A stretch of 64,000 nt of DNA from Puccinia triticina (lineage: Eukaryota > Basidiomycota > Pucciniomycetes > Pucciniales > Pucciniaceae), in contig NC_070562.1 of the NCBI RefSeq assembly GCF_026914185.1, forward strand, positions 2,046,001-2,110,000, given 5' to 3'. Shown here piece by piece: positions 45,972 to 57,273 of this stretch. A program made the translations under genes and the position numbers. How positions within the stretch are numbered: position 1 is the first letter of the stretch; the number at the start of each line of letters is the position of its first letter. Under the pieces are notes generated by a model. The model worked only from the letters and a program-made list of their open reading frames with translations, made no database searches and was not told where the DNA came from.

Positions 45972-46337
45972 GACTGCACTAAGGGTTGCTACGCTAGTGC
46001 AAGAGGGTGTTTTACTGTAGTTTAGTGTAGCAGACCACTGTTGCCTTGAGTGTCCCTTGAAGTCACTTTCATCTTGCACTGTACAGAATGAACTTACAAT
46101 TCTGATTGGTTGTGGATTTGAAAAAATATTGAAAAAAGGGGGACAGCGTTCACTATGAAAAATCTCAAAAAAACACTGCCAGTTGACATGCAGCATACTC
46201 AATTCATAAGTGTTTCAACTTAATTACAGTGGAAAGTGAACTAGATTGAGATAAACAAGACTTATTCTGATGTGCACAAGACTGAGCTCTGAGGCAGATG
46301 CTCAGCTGTGACACTTCAGGGTTTGCCAAGCTGCTGG

Positions 46338-47097
46338 TGAGTGTGCCAAAGCGCACTCCATCATAAGAGTGTGCTTTGGCACACTCCTATGACAGAGTGT
46401 GCTTTGGCACACTCCTATGACAGAGTGTGCTTTGGCACACTCCTATGACAGAGTGTGCTTTGGCACACTCCTATGACAGAGTGTGCTTTGGCACACTCCT
46501 ATGACAGAGTGTGCTTTGGCACACTCCTATGACAGAGTGTGCTTTGGCACACTCCTATGACAGAGTGTGCTTTGGCACACTCCTATGACAGAGTGTGCTT
46601 TGGCACACTCCTATGACAGAGTGTGCTTTGGCACACTCCTATGACAGAGTGTGCTTTGGCACACTCCTATGACAGAGTGTGCTTTGGCACACTCCTATGA
46701 CAGAGTGTGCTTTGGCACACTCCTATGACAGAGTGTGCTTTGGCACACTCCTATGACAGAGTGTGCTTTGGCACACTCCTATGACAGAGTGTGCTTTTGC
46801 ACACTCCTATGACAGAGTGTGCTTTTGCACACTCCTATGACAGAGTGTGCTTTTGCACACTCCTATGACAGAGTTTGCTTTTGCGCACTCCTATGACAGA
46901 GTGTGCTTTGGCACACTCCTATGATGGAGTGTGCTTTGGCACACTCCTATGACAGAGTGTGATTTTGCACACTCCTATGATGGAGTGTGCTTTGGCACAC
47001 TCCTATGACGGAGTGTGCTTTTGCACACTCCTATGACGGAGTGTGCTTTTGCACACTCCTATGACGGAGTGTGCTTTTGCACACTCCTATGACGGAG
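46338..47097 (+). repeat. Array A of the 28-bp self-complementary minisatellite
   Basis: About 27 units. The unit is GAGTGTGC-TTTG-GCACACTC-CTATGACA. Each unit has two alternative hairpins: an 8-bp stem with loop TTTG, and a 9-bp GCACACTCC/GGAGTGTGC stem around TATGAC where the next unit begins with GG. The first two-thirds are nearly identical (TTTGG, ACAG); the last third shifts to TTTTG and ACGG variants. Confidence 0.95.
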
Positions 47098-48326
47098 GCT
47101 TGTGATGAGAGAAAATAAATGGCAGATTCACCGGCTTATTTATATTGGAAGCATTTGAAGCTGAGCCCAGGTGCTGCTTGCTTTACATGCAAAAGCTGCT
47201 CCCTTTGTCGATTATTGCTGCACCGCGGTGCGCGTTGTAACTACTCAGTCCTCACAAGACTGTTGCCTGCGCCCCATCAGAAGTCAATCATACTCAGTGG
47301 TTCTGCTGAGCTAAACAATGCTACCACGGGTGTCCTCATTACGATCTACCTATTATTCGCGCCCCCCTATCCAATGGTGACAATCCCGCCTCTGGGAGTC
47401 GGGTTGAAAGTATCTAGAGTAGTGCATCAAGTCAAGGGCAAGAATAGATGTGATCCCCAAAATTCGACTCAAGGTACTGGTTAGGAAGCCTGTGTTCTGT
47501 GTCCAAGGGAGAGCAAGGACAAACTCTCCCATTATGTCTTTTTGCTTTTGTGTCTGATACCGTAGGTTCATTTTAGTACATGTTTTTTCTTCCAATAGTG
47601 CACAGAAGCGTTGATTTTTTTACTATTCCTCAGTTATTAAAGTCAAATTGGTTACAGAATCATCACTTCGGTAAGTAAGACCTTTGCGCGGGGGGTCAAA
47701 ATACCTGTGGTGTTGTTTCAACTGGAAGGAGGACCTACGTAGTATCCCCAGGCCTAGAACATTATGGATTTTGGACAGGATTTTTATATCACACAAGCGC
47801 TACGCCACCCATTGTCACTGAATCATACTTGATGATATTTCTCCCGAGCATTCGGGAAACAGATTTCTCATGGTCACGCCCAGGGTTTTACTTTACTTTT
47901 CCACCAGATTTTTTTTGTCAACATTCTTAAAATTCAGATGGTAAATAAACAATTCAATCAGTGTCTACCGTGCCATGCGAATTGTAGAGGGCAAGTAAGG
48001 TGGTGCCATTGAGGCTAATTTTCTGCTTCTGCCACCCTACTCTTCGACTCTCATCTCCTTTACCGCCTACAACAACATAAATAATTTAGGCACTCGGACT
48101 TCGGGGGAGCCCCGCAGCCGTGCCATGTAGAGCCTAGAGGGAGGGCTTGGGTTGATATAGGGGGCCTAGGCCTGGGCCAATTTTGAATATTCTTGCGAGG
48201 CTCCGGTAAGCCCTAACTGGTGCGACCACATCCTGTCGGACACATCTCGATTTGGTCAAGTTCAACATTCCTGCCCCACCGTCATACCCTCAAAGGCCCG
48301 AACTCTCTACAGACTTCTCCGATAAC
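47098..48326. other. Intergenic upstream of the Syo1-like gene
   Basis: Presumed to include the Syo1 promoter near 48000-48326. A 121-codon frame at 47119-47484 lacks any recognisable feature. No other gene is seen. Confidence 0.4.
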
Positions 48327-51309
48327 ATGGGCAAAGTAGGTACAGTCACTCCCTCTGTTGCTGCTCTTACCCCTACAGCGACTGATTCTGACAAAATTTT
48401 CTGCACTAATTTCCGGGTAGGCTCAATACAAGAGGCGTATTCGGTCCGCTAGACACCATGCCAATGGCGCACCTATCACTCATGAGGATCAACCTAAACC
48501 ATTTTCACCAGCAAGCCCGGAAGTGGTATCCAAATCAAAAGCCAAGAAATCTAAAAACCAAAACCAACAGAGCGAGCGGCAAGCTACAATCGCGGTCTTG
48601 GACAAGGTTTTTTTTTTTTTTATTGTTTCAAGTGATAAAAAGGGACAGAATTGTCACTGACAATATTGAGCGCCTCTGTCCATTTTCAGATCTCATCTCC
48701 TTCTTCACACGATCGGATATGGTCCCTAGCAGCGATTTCCAACCTCGTCCTTTCTTCCGCATCCACGCGCCAACTATTCCTTTCCAAAAACCTAATCCGG
48801 CTGCTCATCAACCGGCTGACAGAAGACGCAGACCAGGAAGACGTCCTTGTTGAGGTGACTGGAGTACTACGCAACCTGGTGATCGAAGGTGGAAGAGATG
48901 TATGCGGAGAGATGGCCAACAAAGGCATTCTCCAACCCTTGAACATCCTCGTCTCCAAACTGCTGGCTTCAATTGCCAATTTTCAAGATACCAACCCAAG
49001 CGACGCCCCAAGTACCCCAGCCCAGTCACTAATCTGGTCTCGACTGATTTTGATCTCAGAAAACGTGGTTATTACTTTATGGTCTCTAGCGTCAGTTCCC
49101 CGCTGGGTTTCTGTGTGATGGCACTTTTCAGTTTTTCTTGGTTGTACAATCCTGACGAGATGTTTTTTTTTCTTGGAGGGCAACAGGGAAACATCTTCCA
49201 AGTGGTTGGACTCAGTGATCGCTCTTCAAGATATCATTCCCTTACTAACTAACATCCTACGGTTATTCACCGATCACCTAGACACGCGCCAGGCGGCCAA
49301 GCCGACACGCTCTAATCACGTGGTACCCTCCAGTTGTGCATTGGCATCTGGTCAATGTCTGTATGCGCTCACCGAAGATCATCCAAAATTATCAAAGCGA
49401 CTGGCCTTCTCCGATGAGCTATCGGTTGAACCACTGATAACCCTGTCCAACACACCCGACCAGCCAAGCAAACAATTCTCAGCAGAAGATAATGAAAATC
49501 TCGAGCTTCTCAAAGTCGTATCAATAGGTATCTTGCGCAACATTATCTTGCATACAAGAAAGCGCGCCGAGGAGCTCCCTTTCAAGTCAGAATACGATGA
49601 AAAAATGCCGCACATTCTTATCGCAAAGTTGAGAGTCGACTTACGCCAGCTTGCTGAAGAAACGGCTGAAGCCCATAACTCCATCGTGCGTAAATAATCA
49701 TTATCTTCTCACTTCATTGCGCCCTCGTTGCTCTTACTACAAGGGCACGAACTGATGCTAGTATTTTGCGATTGACATCTCACTGTTCAACGACACAGCC
49801 GACTGCCCCTCTTTCCGATCTCAACTTCACCAAAGCCTCCATCCAAGGCCCTTCTCCGGCTGAGCTCAAGCTTGAGTCAATAGAGCGTCGATTAACCTTA
49901 GTCCAGCTCGCTCTCGAACTTGTTGGCGAATGGTGTGCTTCGGCCGATGGGTTTGACGATGATATAGGCAGCAGTAATGGATCAGATGCCGATGAGGACG
50001 AGATGGACAATTCTAATGATGGTAGTGAGCACCCGGAGGAAGAGCAGGGCTCGCAATCCCAGACCGAAGACGTCGATATGGAGGAAATCCCGACCGTCTC
50101 GGAACACATATCAGGTTCGAAAGCCAACCGAGTCAAATCCGATCGCCATTCGACCGAGGATCAAAACAACGCGATGGACATTGAAGAGTCTGAACCTTTC
50201 GTTCAGTCACCCCAATCCACCCCCTTTTCGCATCTGCTAAGCCATCTGAACAACCTGGCCAAGCCGACCCCCTACTTCTACCAATCTCGAGAGTCCGAAC
50301 CGATGGGGAAAAACATCATTCCCACTGCAATTAGCACAGAGAGAATGCCGTCCAACCCGACTGGTACGGTCCCGGACCTGATATGTGAACTTTTAAGTGG
50401 TATCCACCTGCGCGCAACCGATGCATTGAATAACATGATGATCACAATCGATCGACTGGAGGGCACGGCGACTCATACTGAAAAGACATTTGCTTCGACC
50501 AACCAGGAATCTCTCTTCGAGGTTTGGAAATCATGTTGGTCGACTACCGCTGAGCTCGCACATCACGCACACCTCTCGCGAAAAGGGAAGCAAAAGGCAC
50601 CCAACGGCTCGATACCATCACAGCAATGCCATCGAGAACAACTCTTAACATCGGCTTTAACTTGCTTCTGGAGTCTATCACGCGTCCTCCTGACTCTGAG
50701 CGCTGCAAATTCTCCCTCGACACTGCCGGTTACACCCGATCAAACGAAGTGTCTTGTCGAGCTCCTCGGGACGTCTGAAAGCGAAACCATCAAGGCTCGT
50801 GCTTTGACAACACTGATCTGTTTGGCCAGTCGGCCTAAGGTATCTGTTGAAGAGAACGCAGTAAGTACCATCCGAGTCTCTTGATTGTCATTTTCATCGA
50901 ACATAATTCCTCACGCTTACTCTGCTTGAACAGGTTGTTGGTGATGTCCTCATAGACATAATTTCTAAAGCGAGCCTCCCGGGTAGCGACGTCCCTAACA
51001 GCTTGCTCATTGGAGCTCTTGACGGGATGTTTGATGTATACGCGGATGAGACAAGAGAGTACGACGAGCCAGTGTTCCGCCAGCGAGGCTTTCTCGACAC
51101 TATCAAGGCCGCGCTTCCAATGGTACAAGCAATTGTAAGCGTCTTTTCTTGAAAAAAAAAACCTTCATTCCCTTGTTGATGAGCTGGTACGTTGTACGTT
51201 TAAGGTCAAGAAAATCGATAAACGGAAGGACCCGGCCCTCCGGCAACAAGCCGAAGAAGTTCAGAGCAATCTTTCCGCTTTCATTGATTACCGGAAAAGC
51301 TTAACCTAG
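48327..51309 (+). CDS. Syo1/HEATR3-like symportin (ribosomal protein import)
   Basis: In yeast, Syo1 co-imports ribosomal proteins uL18 (Rpl5) and uL5 (Rpl11) with the karyopherin Kap104 and delivers them for 5S RNP assembly. Seven exons: 48327-48335, 48421-48606, 48690-49090, 49187-49685, 49799-50860, 50934-51134 and 51205-51309. All are GT-AG with consistent phases; 820 aa. The N-terminus MGKAQYKRRIRSARHHANG is basic and import-signal-like. ARM/HEAT-type helices follow (RIWSLAAISNLVLSS, EVTGVLRNLVIEGGRDVC, ITLWSLAETSSKWL). An acidic loop at about 416-461 (DADEDEMDNSNDGSEHPEEE) is where Syo1 binds its basic cargo. The C-terminus VQSNLSAFIDYRKSL matches the family end. The exon 4/5 join (GTGCGT to CACAG) was chosen by phase. 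The first exon has only three codons. Flanked by palindromic arrays. Confidence 0.9.
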
Positions 51310-52358
51310 CCGTCGACTTGTTCCGCGGTTGCCAATATCCCATTATCTCACTTGTGTTTCTCAAACCCGAAACCAAGTTTGCTAATGATCCACCACCCCC
51401 AAAAGGAAGGCAATGGGCACACATTGCCATGTTCAATACATTGTTAATACCAAGGCATTTCACATGGCTAACCTAGTTATTACAGATTATTAACCTTGTT
51501 GTTCCAGAAGTTCTTTACGGAATTTTAACCCTCTCACAAGAGCTTAATTCAGTTGTCTCAGAAGTTGGAAACATGTAACAAAAAAATCCAGAGGAAATTT
51601 TAACTGATTATTATGATGAAAATATTTTTTGGTATGGTTCAAAACTCATGCCCTCAAGTACCCTGCCATTGGTTTAAAATCCTTGGAAAGTGCATTAGCC
51701 CCATATGTAGGAACCTATCTTCAGGGTTTATCATTCTGAAATCCCCATTTAGTTGTTGTATTTTATCCAAATGGAGGTACCATAAAAGATTTGATAACAC
51801 ACTTCATATATATATATATACATATAATACTCTTTAATTGTCCTTGTATTGAAAATAAAATTGTTAATAATGTGTTTTCTCAAATCAGTTTTACTGCTTA
51901 GTTGTTGTTTTTCTATCATAAATTCATTTCCTCTTTGAAATTAGATAAATGCTTTTGTGCAAAAAATGGCTGAAACAGGGCCAGGTGACTTTGGAAAATC
52001 ATCCAAGTAAGATCCTTTGGCTGGAGGTTGCAGCGCTGCAACCCCTACCTGATCCCAGCAGGTATTACCCTGTCCGGTCCAGGAGGGTCCAGGAGGTTAT
52101 GGTGCCGGATGCCTTGGGTACACTTCTGGGCGCGCTGTAACCCTGGAACATGTACCAGGGCTTCACAGGTATATCATGTCCATTCCCGCTGGGTTCGGGT
52201 CACGGGGCAACCCTAAAACGGCCGGGTACCCCGCGAGTTCTAGCCTAGGTGCACCTCTATGCTAAAAGCAACTTTGGACGATTGTCCAAATTCACTCGGC
52301 CTTGATTTGGCCTCGCTGATGAAGTGCAAACTCCATTTTGATTCAAAAAGAGGTATGA

Positions 52359-52492
52359 CCTCCATTTGGACCTCCATCAAATGGAGGTTGTACCCCCATC
52401 AGATGGAGGTTGTACCCCCATCAGATGGAGGTTGTACCCCCATCAAATGGAGGTTGTACCCCCATCAAATGGAGGTTGTACACCCATTGGTT
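52359..52492 (+). repeat. 22-bp minisatellite ATGGAGGTTGTACCCCCATC
   Basis: About five units of ATGGAGGTTGTACCCCCATC plus AG or AA. Adjacent units contain CCATC...GATGG complements, so they can pair with each other. Confidence 0.88.
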
Positions 52493-52689
52493 GGAAGTAC
52501 AACGTCTGTTCATTGGATGTTGCACTCACATTCAATTTTTTACTACGCGCACGCCATAAAGGGCATAGACAAGTGTGTACGGCATCATGTTTGGCGGGCA
52601 GGGACACATATGCCAAAAAACCCGGTCCTCAGTCCCGCACGCCTACATACTTGGTGTACGGGACTGGGGACACCAATTCCCCAAACTTC

Positions 52690-53030
52690 AGCTCTCCGAG
52701 AGGAATACATACCTCTTGGCAAGATGGACTTTGACCAGCTTGCCAAGAGGAATACATACCTCTTGGAGAGATGGAATTTGACCGGCTTGCTGAGAGGAAT
52801 ACAATACGCTTGGCAAGATGGATTTGTACCATCTCGCCAAGAAAAATACATCACTCTTGGTGAGCTGGGCTTTGGCCAGCTCGCCGGGAAGAATACCCTT
52901 GGCGAGCTGGTTTACAAATTCACCTCGCCAGGAGGTATGTATTCCTCCCAGAGAGCTGGTACAAATGCATCTCACATAGAGATATATATTTCTCTTGGCA
53001 AGCTGGAATTTTACCAGCTTGCCGGGGTGT
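52690..53030 (+). repeat. Tandem hairpin repeats, about 50-58 bp
   Basis: Five to six diverged units of GAGGAATACATACCTCTTGG, followed by a CAAGATGG...CCAGCTTGCC part. CTTGGCAAG and CTTGCCAAG arms let each unit fold. Confidence 0.78.
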
Positions 53031-53330
53031 CTTGGGGTACTTTTCCCTGCAGGCCAAAACCCAATGGAGCCAGAATCCTAATTCAACTGAGTTTTTAATT
53101 TAAGTCCATAAATAATTACATATCTTATTAGAAACTGCACACCTTTGGGATTCTTCAAGGTAGAAGGTAGAAAAAAAGCATATATGATCTTTTTAGGTTC
53201 AAAGTTGAGAATATATAAGAAAAATATACAACAAAAGTTTCAGAAGGATTTTCTCTGTTTACAACTGTTGTTATATATATATATCAGCATGGCAATGTGC
53301 ACTCATTGCCTTCTTTTTTTGGGTGGTGGA

Positions 53331-54691
53331 TTGTCCGCCATTTAAGGCTCTGATTTACACCATGTCCCCAATTCTCTCCTCATTGCAGAGGGTTTTCTGG
53401 CTAATCAGACTCATCAACAAAGGGTACTTCCCAATCAAACCATCCACATAAATAACATAAGCAGCCCGCATTGCCCCCCTTGATTTCCCACCAATATCTG
53501 AAAAATGTTTAGCACGTCTCCTGACTGCATTGCTTTTACGCTGATGATTCTATACCCCCCCAGTTTTCTGCGGATCTGTTTTATTTTGTTGCTGTGTCTT
53601 GCCCTGAAGTGCCCGATTACAGTTCTCTTGTTGTTTTTGCATGGACAGACTAATATACACTTGTTTTGGATTGCTGAGAAAATGCACATCCCAAATCCTG
53701 CTCACATTTGTTCTTTCCTCACATGGTATTGGCCAACTTCTACTCACATGTTTTGACAACTGAGACCTCGTAACCTAAACTGTCTTAGCTACAAATCGGA
53801 ATCCGTTTATCTCTTATGAGAATGAAAGGGCTTGTTGAACTGGACAAACAAACTGGGGCCCCAACCACAATCGGCCGCACACTGCACTTGCTTCCAGCTT
53901 TGAGTCTGACCCATCCCCAGCGCCTTGCTGCTCAAGATCACAGGCAGGTTGGTCTTAGAGACGTCTGTCACTACTGAAAGTCTCAGTTCCAGTTAATACC
54001 TCCCGACGCAGTTATTTTTTGAGTTGTTATGACCTTGAGAAGCCCCTCTTCAGCCAACCCATACCTAGATGAACAATTGTCCAAATAAAACAGGCTCAGA
54101 TCACTCGGATGAATGGCACTCCGGGTCAACAAAAAGAGGAGCTGATTTCTTATGACAACAGGCATACTTAAATAGCCGGAGTGCAGAGGATTGATTTGAG
54201 GATGATAAGAAATGAACAAAAACCAATATTGACTAGAATACTACCCTTGAGATCTGTCTTGAAGACTAAATTTATTGAACAATAATAACTATGTACTGAC
54301 CAGGGCTCAAAGACTACGTGATTGAGTGAAGTTGATACTGTCATGCTATGTAAAACAAGAAACACCGACTATCCATGAATAATTCATAAAAATTAATGTT
54401 CAATCTTTAGCAAAGGAAAAGCAAAGGGATGTAGGGATAAGAAGGGAAAAAACGCAGAAATCTGGGGCAAATTGCAATGAGCCTGTTAAAATGTGGTTGG
54501 TACTACTCTAAACCGTTGTGTTTAGGCAATTTTCTGGACGAAAAAATGGGAGCAGATGGATAACGCAAGAGAATGCTTTGAAGTGTCTTTTCATATGCCA
54601 GAAGGATCCAAGAAAACTATGGACGGGGTTTGGATCTAAGAGACTGTTTCAATCTGAAAAGGTGCATATTTGGGATTGAAGCATTAGGGTA
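53331..54691. other. Unannotated, no supported gene
   Basis: Overlapping open frames at 53435-53760 on both strands are not recognised. The rest is AT-rich with no repeats that stand out. Confidence 0.35.
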
Positions 54692-55379
54692 TCACTCCTA
54701 TGACGGAGTGTCCTTTTGCACACTCCTATGACGGAGTGTGCTTTTGCATACTCCTATGACGGAGTGTGCTTTTGACCACTCCTATGACGGAGTGTGCTTT
54801 TGCCCACTCCTATGACGGAGTGTGCTTTTGCCCACTCCTATGACGGAGTGTGCTTTTGCCCACTCCCATGACGGAGTGTGCTTTTGCACACTCCTATGAC
54901 GGAGTGTGCTTTTGCACACTCCTATGACGGAGTGTGCTTTTGCACACTCCTATGACGGAGTGTGCTTTTGCACACTCCTATGACGGAGTGTGCTTTTGCA
55001 CACTCCTATGACGGAGTGTGCTTTTGCACACTCCTATGACGGAGTGTGCTTTTGCACACTCCTATGACGGAGTGTGCTTTTGCACACTCCTATGACGGAG
55101 TGTGCTTTTGCACACTCCTATGACGGAGTGTGCTTTTGCACACTCCTATGACGGAGTGTGCTTTTGCACACTCCTATGACGGAGTGTGCTTTTGCACACT
55201 CCTATGACGGAGTGTGCTTTTGCACACTCCTATGACGGAGTGTGCTTTTGCACACTCCTGTGACGGAGTGTGCTTTTGCACACTTTGGCACACTCCCATT
55301 ACGGAGTGTGCTTTGGCACACTCCCATTACGGAGTGTGCTTTGGCACACTCCCATTACGGAGTGTGCTTTGACACACTA
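54692..55379 (+). repeat. Array B of the 28-bp self-complementary minisatellite
   Basis: About 24 units, same orientation as array A but with a different dominant unit, GAGTGTGC-TTTT-GCACACTC-CTATGACG. The last three units change to CCCATTACGG with TTTGG loops. Homogeneity inside the array but difference from A indicates local homogenisation. Confidence 0.95.
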
Positions 55380-55381
55380 CC

Positions 55382-55930
55382 AAATCGGAATGGATCTGTT
55401 ACAAGTCACTGGCTGCCCCTAGTAGAGTCAACCAGTCCAACCCAAAATGCAACGGCTGCCAGGCAAGAGCTGTCAAGTGCCACCTCATTGACATCATCCC
55501 TCTCGACCTTTGGGAAGACAAATGGTTTGATGGCTCTTGCAAGGGAACGCATGCCGCGATTTGTCCAAAAACAATCTTGATCTTCCAGATGGGCCCAGAC
55601 ATAAACTGGAAGTTCAACATCTCAAAGGCATCTGCGACTCCAACGGATAAAAGGAACAGAGGGCCAAGGGTAGGTCTTCCTTCTCATCTTATCCTTCAAT
55701 ATTTAATATTGCCTAACCAACCCTGCCTGTCTTCTTAGGTGCCTCTTCAGCAAAGGGAAAGCGCAAGGCCGGGCATGCTGATCACTCTTGGTCTTCATCC
55801 AAAAAATCAAAAAGAACCCTCTGTGAGAATCTTGAACCTCTGGGAGGAAGGCTCATCAAGACTCCTCTTCAAGCAACCGCGGGAAAGACACAGCTTCTGA
55901 GCTTGAGGATGAGGTACCTGTAAGTCCAAG
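55382..55930 (+). pseudogene. Cys-rich gene fragment abutting array B
   Basis: The open frame starts right at the array end and reads KSEWICYKSLAAPSRVNQSN, then CNGCQARAVKCHLIDIIPLD and further Cys residues, to a GTAGGT at 55670. C-x2-C-x6-C resembles the first half of a fungal Zn2Cys6 domain; the second half is not convincing. After a possible intron (to 55738) a Lys/Ser-rich part (GKRKAGHADHSWSSSKKSKR) follows in another phase, so the model is broken or a splice site is missed. No start codon is seen; the array may have replaced the 5' end. Confidence 0.45.
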
Positions 55931-56093
55931 TACATATTCTGTTTATTGCTTTGCTTGCTTTGCTAACAATTTGGACCCTTGTTTGATAGCATATAGGCAG
56001 GAGATTATCCAAGGTGAATATTTGACTGGCCTCATTGCCTTCTGAAGCGCTCTCCACCCCACAACCTATTGAACAAGTGAAAAGAAAGGTCCG

Positions 56094-56193
56094 AGTGAAG
56101 TGGGTGTTGAACCCACAACCTCGTGTACTGTGAGAGTCGAACTCACATACTCAGCATTCATGAGTGATGCTCTAACCGTTGAGCTAAGTACAC
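56094..56193 (-). ncRNA. tRNA-like sequence (71 nt) with an extra T-arm
   Basis: On the minus strand, 56193-56123 folds as a cloverleaf of exactly 71 nt. The acceptor GTGTACT/AGTACAC pairs 7 of 7, the D-stem GCTC/GAGC and the T-arm GTGAG/CTCAC with loop TTCGACT. The anticodon arm is poor (one mismatch, no U at position 33), so amino-acid identity cannot be assigned. A second T-arm, GTGGG-TTCAACA-CCCAC, follows within 30 nt. Most likely a tRNA pseudogene or SINE head. Confidence 0.5.
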
Positions 56194-56356
56194 ATTGCTA
56201 TGTTGCAGTTGAATACAGTAGATGTATGCTTATGATGATGTGTGGTGTTGCCCCAATGGTGATTGGATGTGTAAGCAACAATGTGTTAAGCAGTGCTAGA
56301 TTGACACTTCAACACAACCCGCTCCAGCATCACCCGCCGCCGCCGCAACGCTAAAC

Positions 56357-57197
56357 ATGTCTGCCTCGCCCTCAAAGAATCCTGCTCCTGCCCTCTCGAC
56401 CTCAACCACTCGAGCTCCAGTCACAACTTCAACCTCAAGAGCTCCAGTCCCCATCTCAACCTCCAGCAATCAAGTCTTGACCTCCCAAGCTCAAGTTTCC
56501 TTGACCTTGAGGACTCAAGTCTTGACCTCCCGAGCTCAAGTTTCCTTTACCTCAAGGACTCAAGTCTTGACCACCCAAGCTCAAGTTTCTTTGACCTCGA
56601 GGACTCGAGTCTCAACCTCCCAAGCTCCACTCTTGAACTCAAGGACTCAAGCCTCAACCTCCCAAGCTCAAGTCTTGAACTCACTATCTTCAAAGCCTGC
56701 CCAGCAAATCCCACCTTCCAGAGGCCACACACCGGCCAATGCGCCTACACCTGGACCCAGGACGCCCAGCAGACCTATCCCATCTGAATGGGCACAAACC
56801 CCAGGCACTAAGTTGGCCAACAATATCTCATGCACAGACAGTAAGTCCCCTCTGCTTTCCTCCATCAATATGATATGTGCAATTCTAACATCTTCCCATT
56901 TGCCTTCCTCCAGCCTAGCATGGTGACTCCACCCCACAAGAGACCCTGGAAAGAGCTGGAGCCACCCATCAAGAAGCCGGATCAGCTTGTTGACAATATG
57001 GAGGCCCAAGCGCAAAGGAGCTTATTGAGATTAAAGAAAGATGTTGGTGAGATGATCTGGGACCTTGGCAAGACAGTCCCCATTTGCACGACTTCCAGGC
57101 CTGTTTAACAGCGCAAACAGGAGGAAATCAGGAAGGTATTGGACTCAAACTGCGCCTATCTTTTGGAGCAATGCGCAAAGATGAAACAGCTGGAGTA
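56357..57197 (+). CDS. Ser/Thr/Gln-repeat hypothetical protein (model unresolved)
   Basis: ATG 56357 opens 161 codons rich in Ser, Thr, Gln, Ala and Pro, with repeats of the type TSQAQVSLTLRTQVL (about 14-17 residues). GTAAGT at 56841 and CCTCCAG near 56912 look like an intron. Downstream PSMVTPPHKRPWKELEPPIK, then a Gln/Leu-rich helix to about 57105, then EEIRKVLDSNCAYLLEQCAK to a TAA near 57197, look coding. The first splice does not keep phase, so either a boundary is misplaced or the gene is broken. No known domain; a nuclear or scaffold role cannot be claimed. Confidence 0.35.
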
Positions 57198-57273
57198 ATT
57201 TTCCTTTTTTGTTTTTTGTTTATTGCCTTTTTACTATCCCCTGGATACCTGTATATATTTTCCCTTTTCCAAC

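Larger units (their letters stand above)
51389..53330. mobile_element. Inverted-repeat-bounded element 80 bp 3' of the Syo1-like gene
   Basis: About 1.94 kb. TCCACCACCCCCAAAAGGAA, followed by GGCAATGGGCACACATTGCCATG, at the left is mirrored at the right by CATGGCAATGTGC...GGGTGGTGGA (about 50 bp of imperfect TIR). No target duplication could be fixed. The interior is AT-rich at both ends, with two internal tandem arrays and no transposase frame. Confidence 0.62.

Noticed and set aside
47119..47484. 121-codon frame just after array A
   Set aside because: No domain, no splice support, and odd Cys/Leu-rich composition in repeat-flanking DNA.
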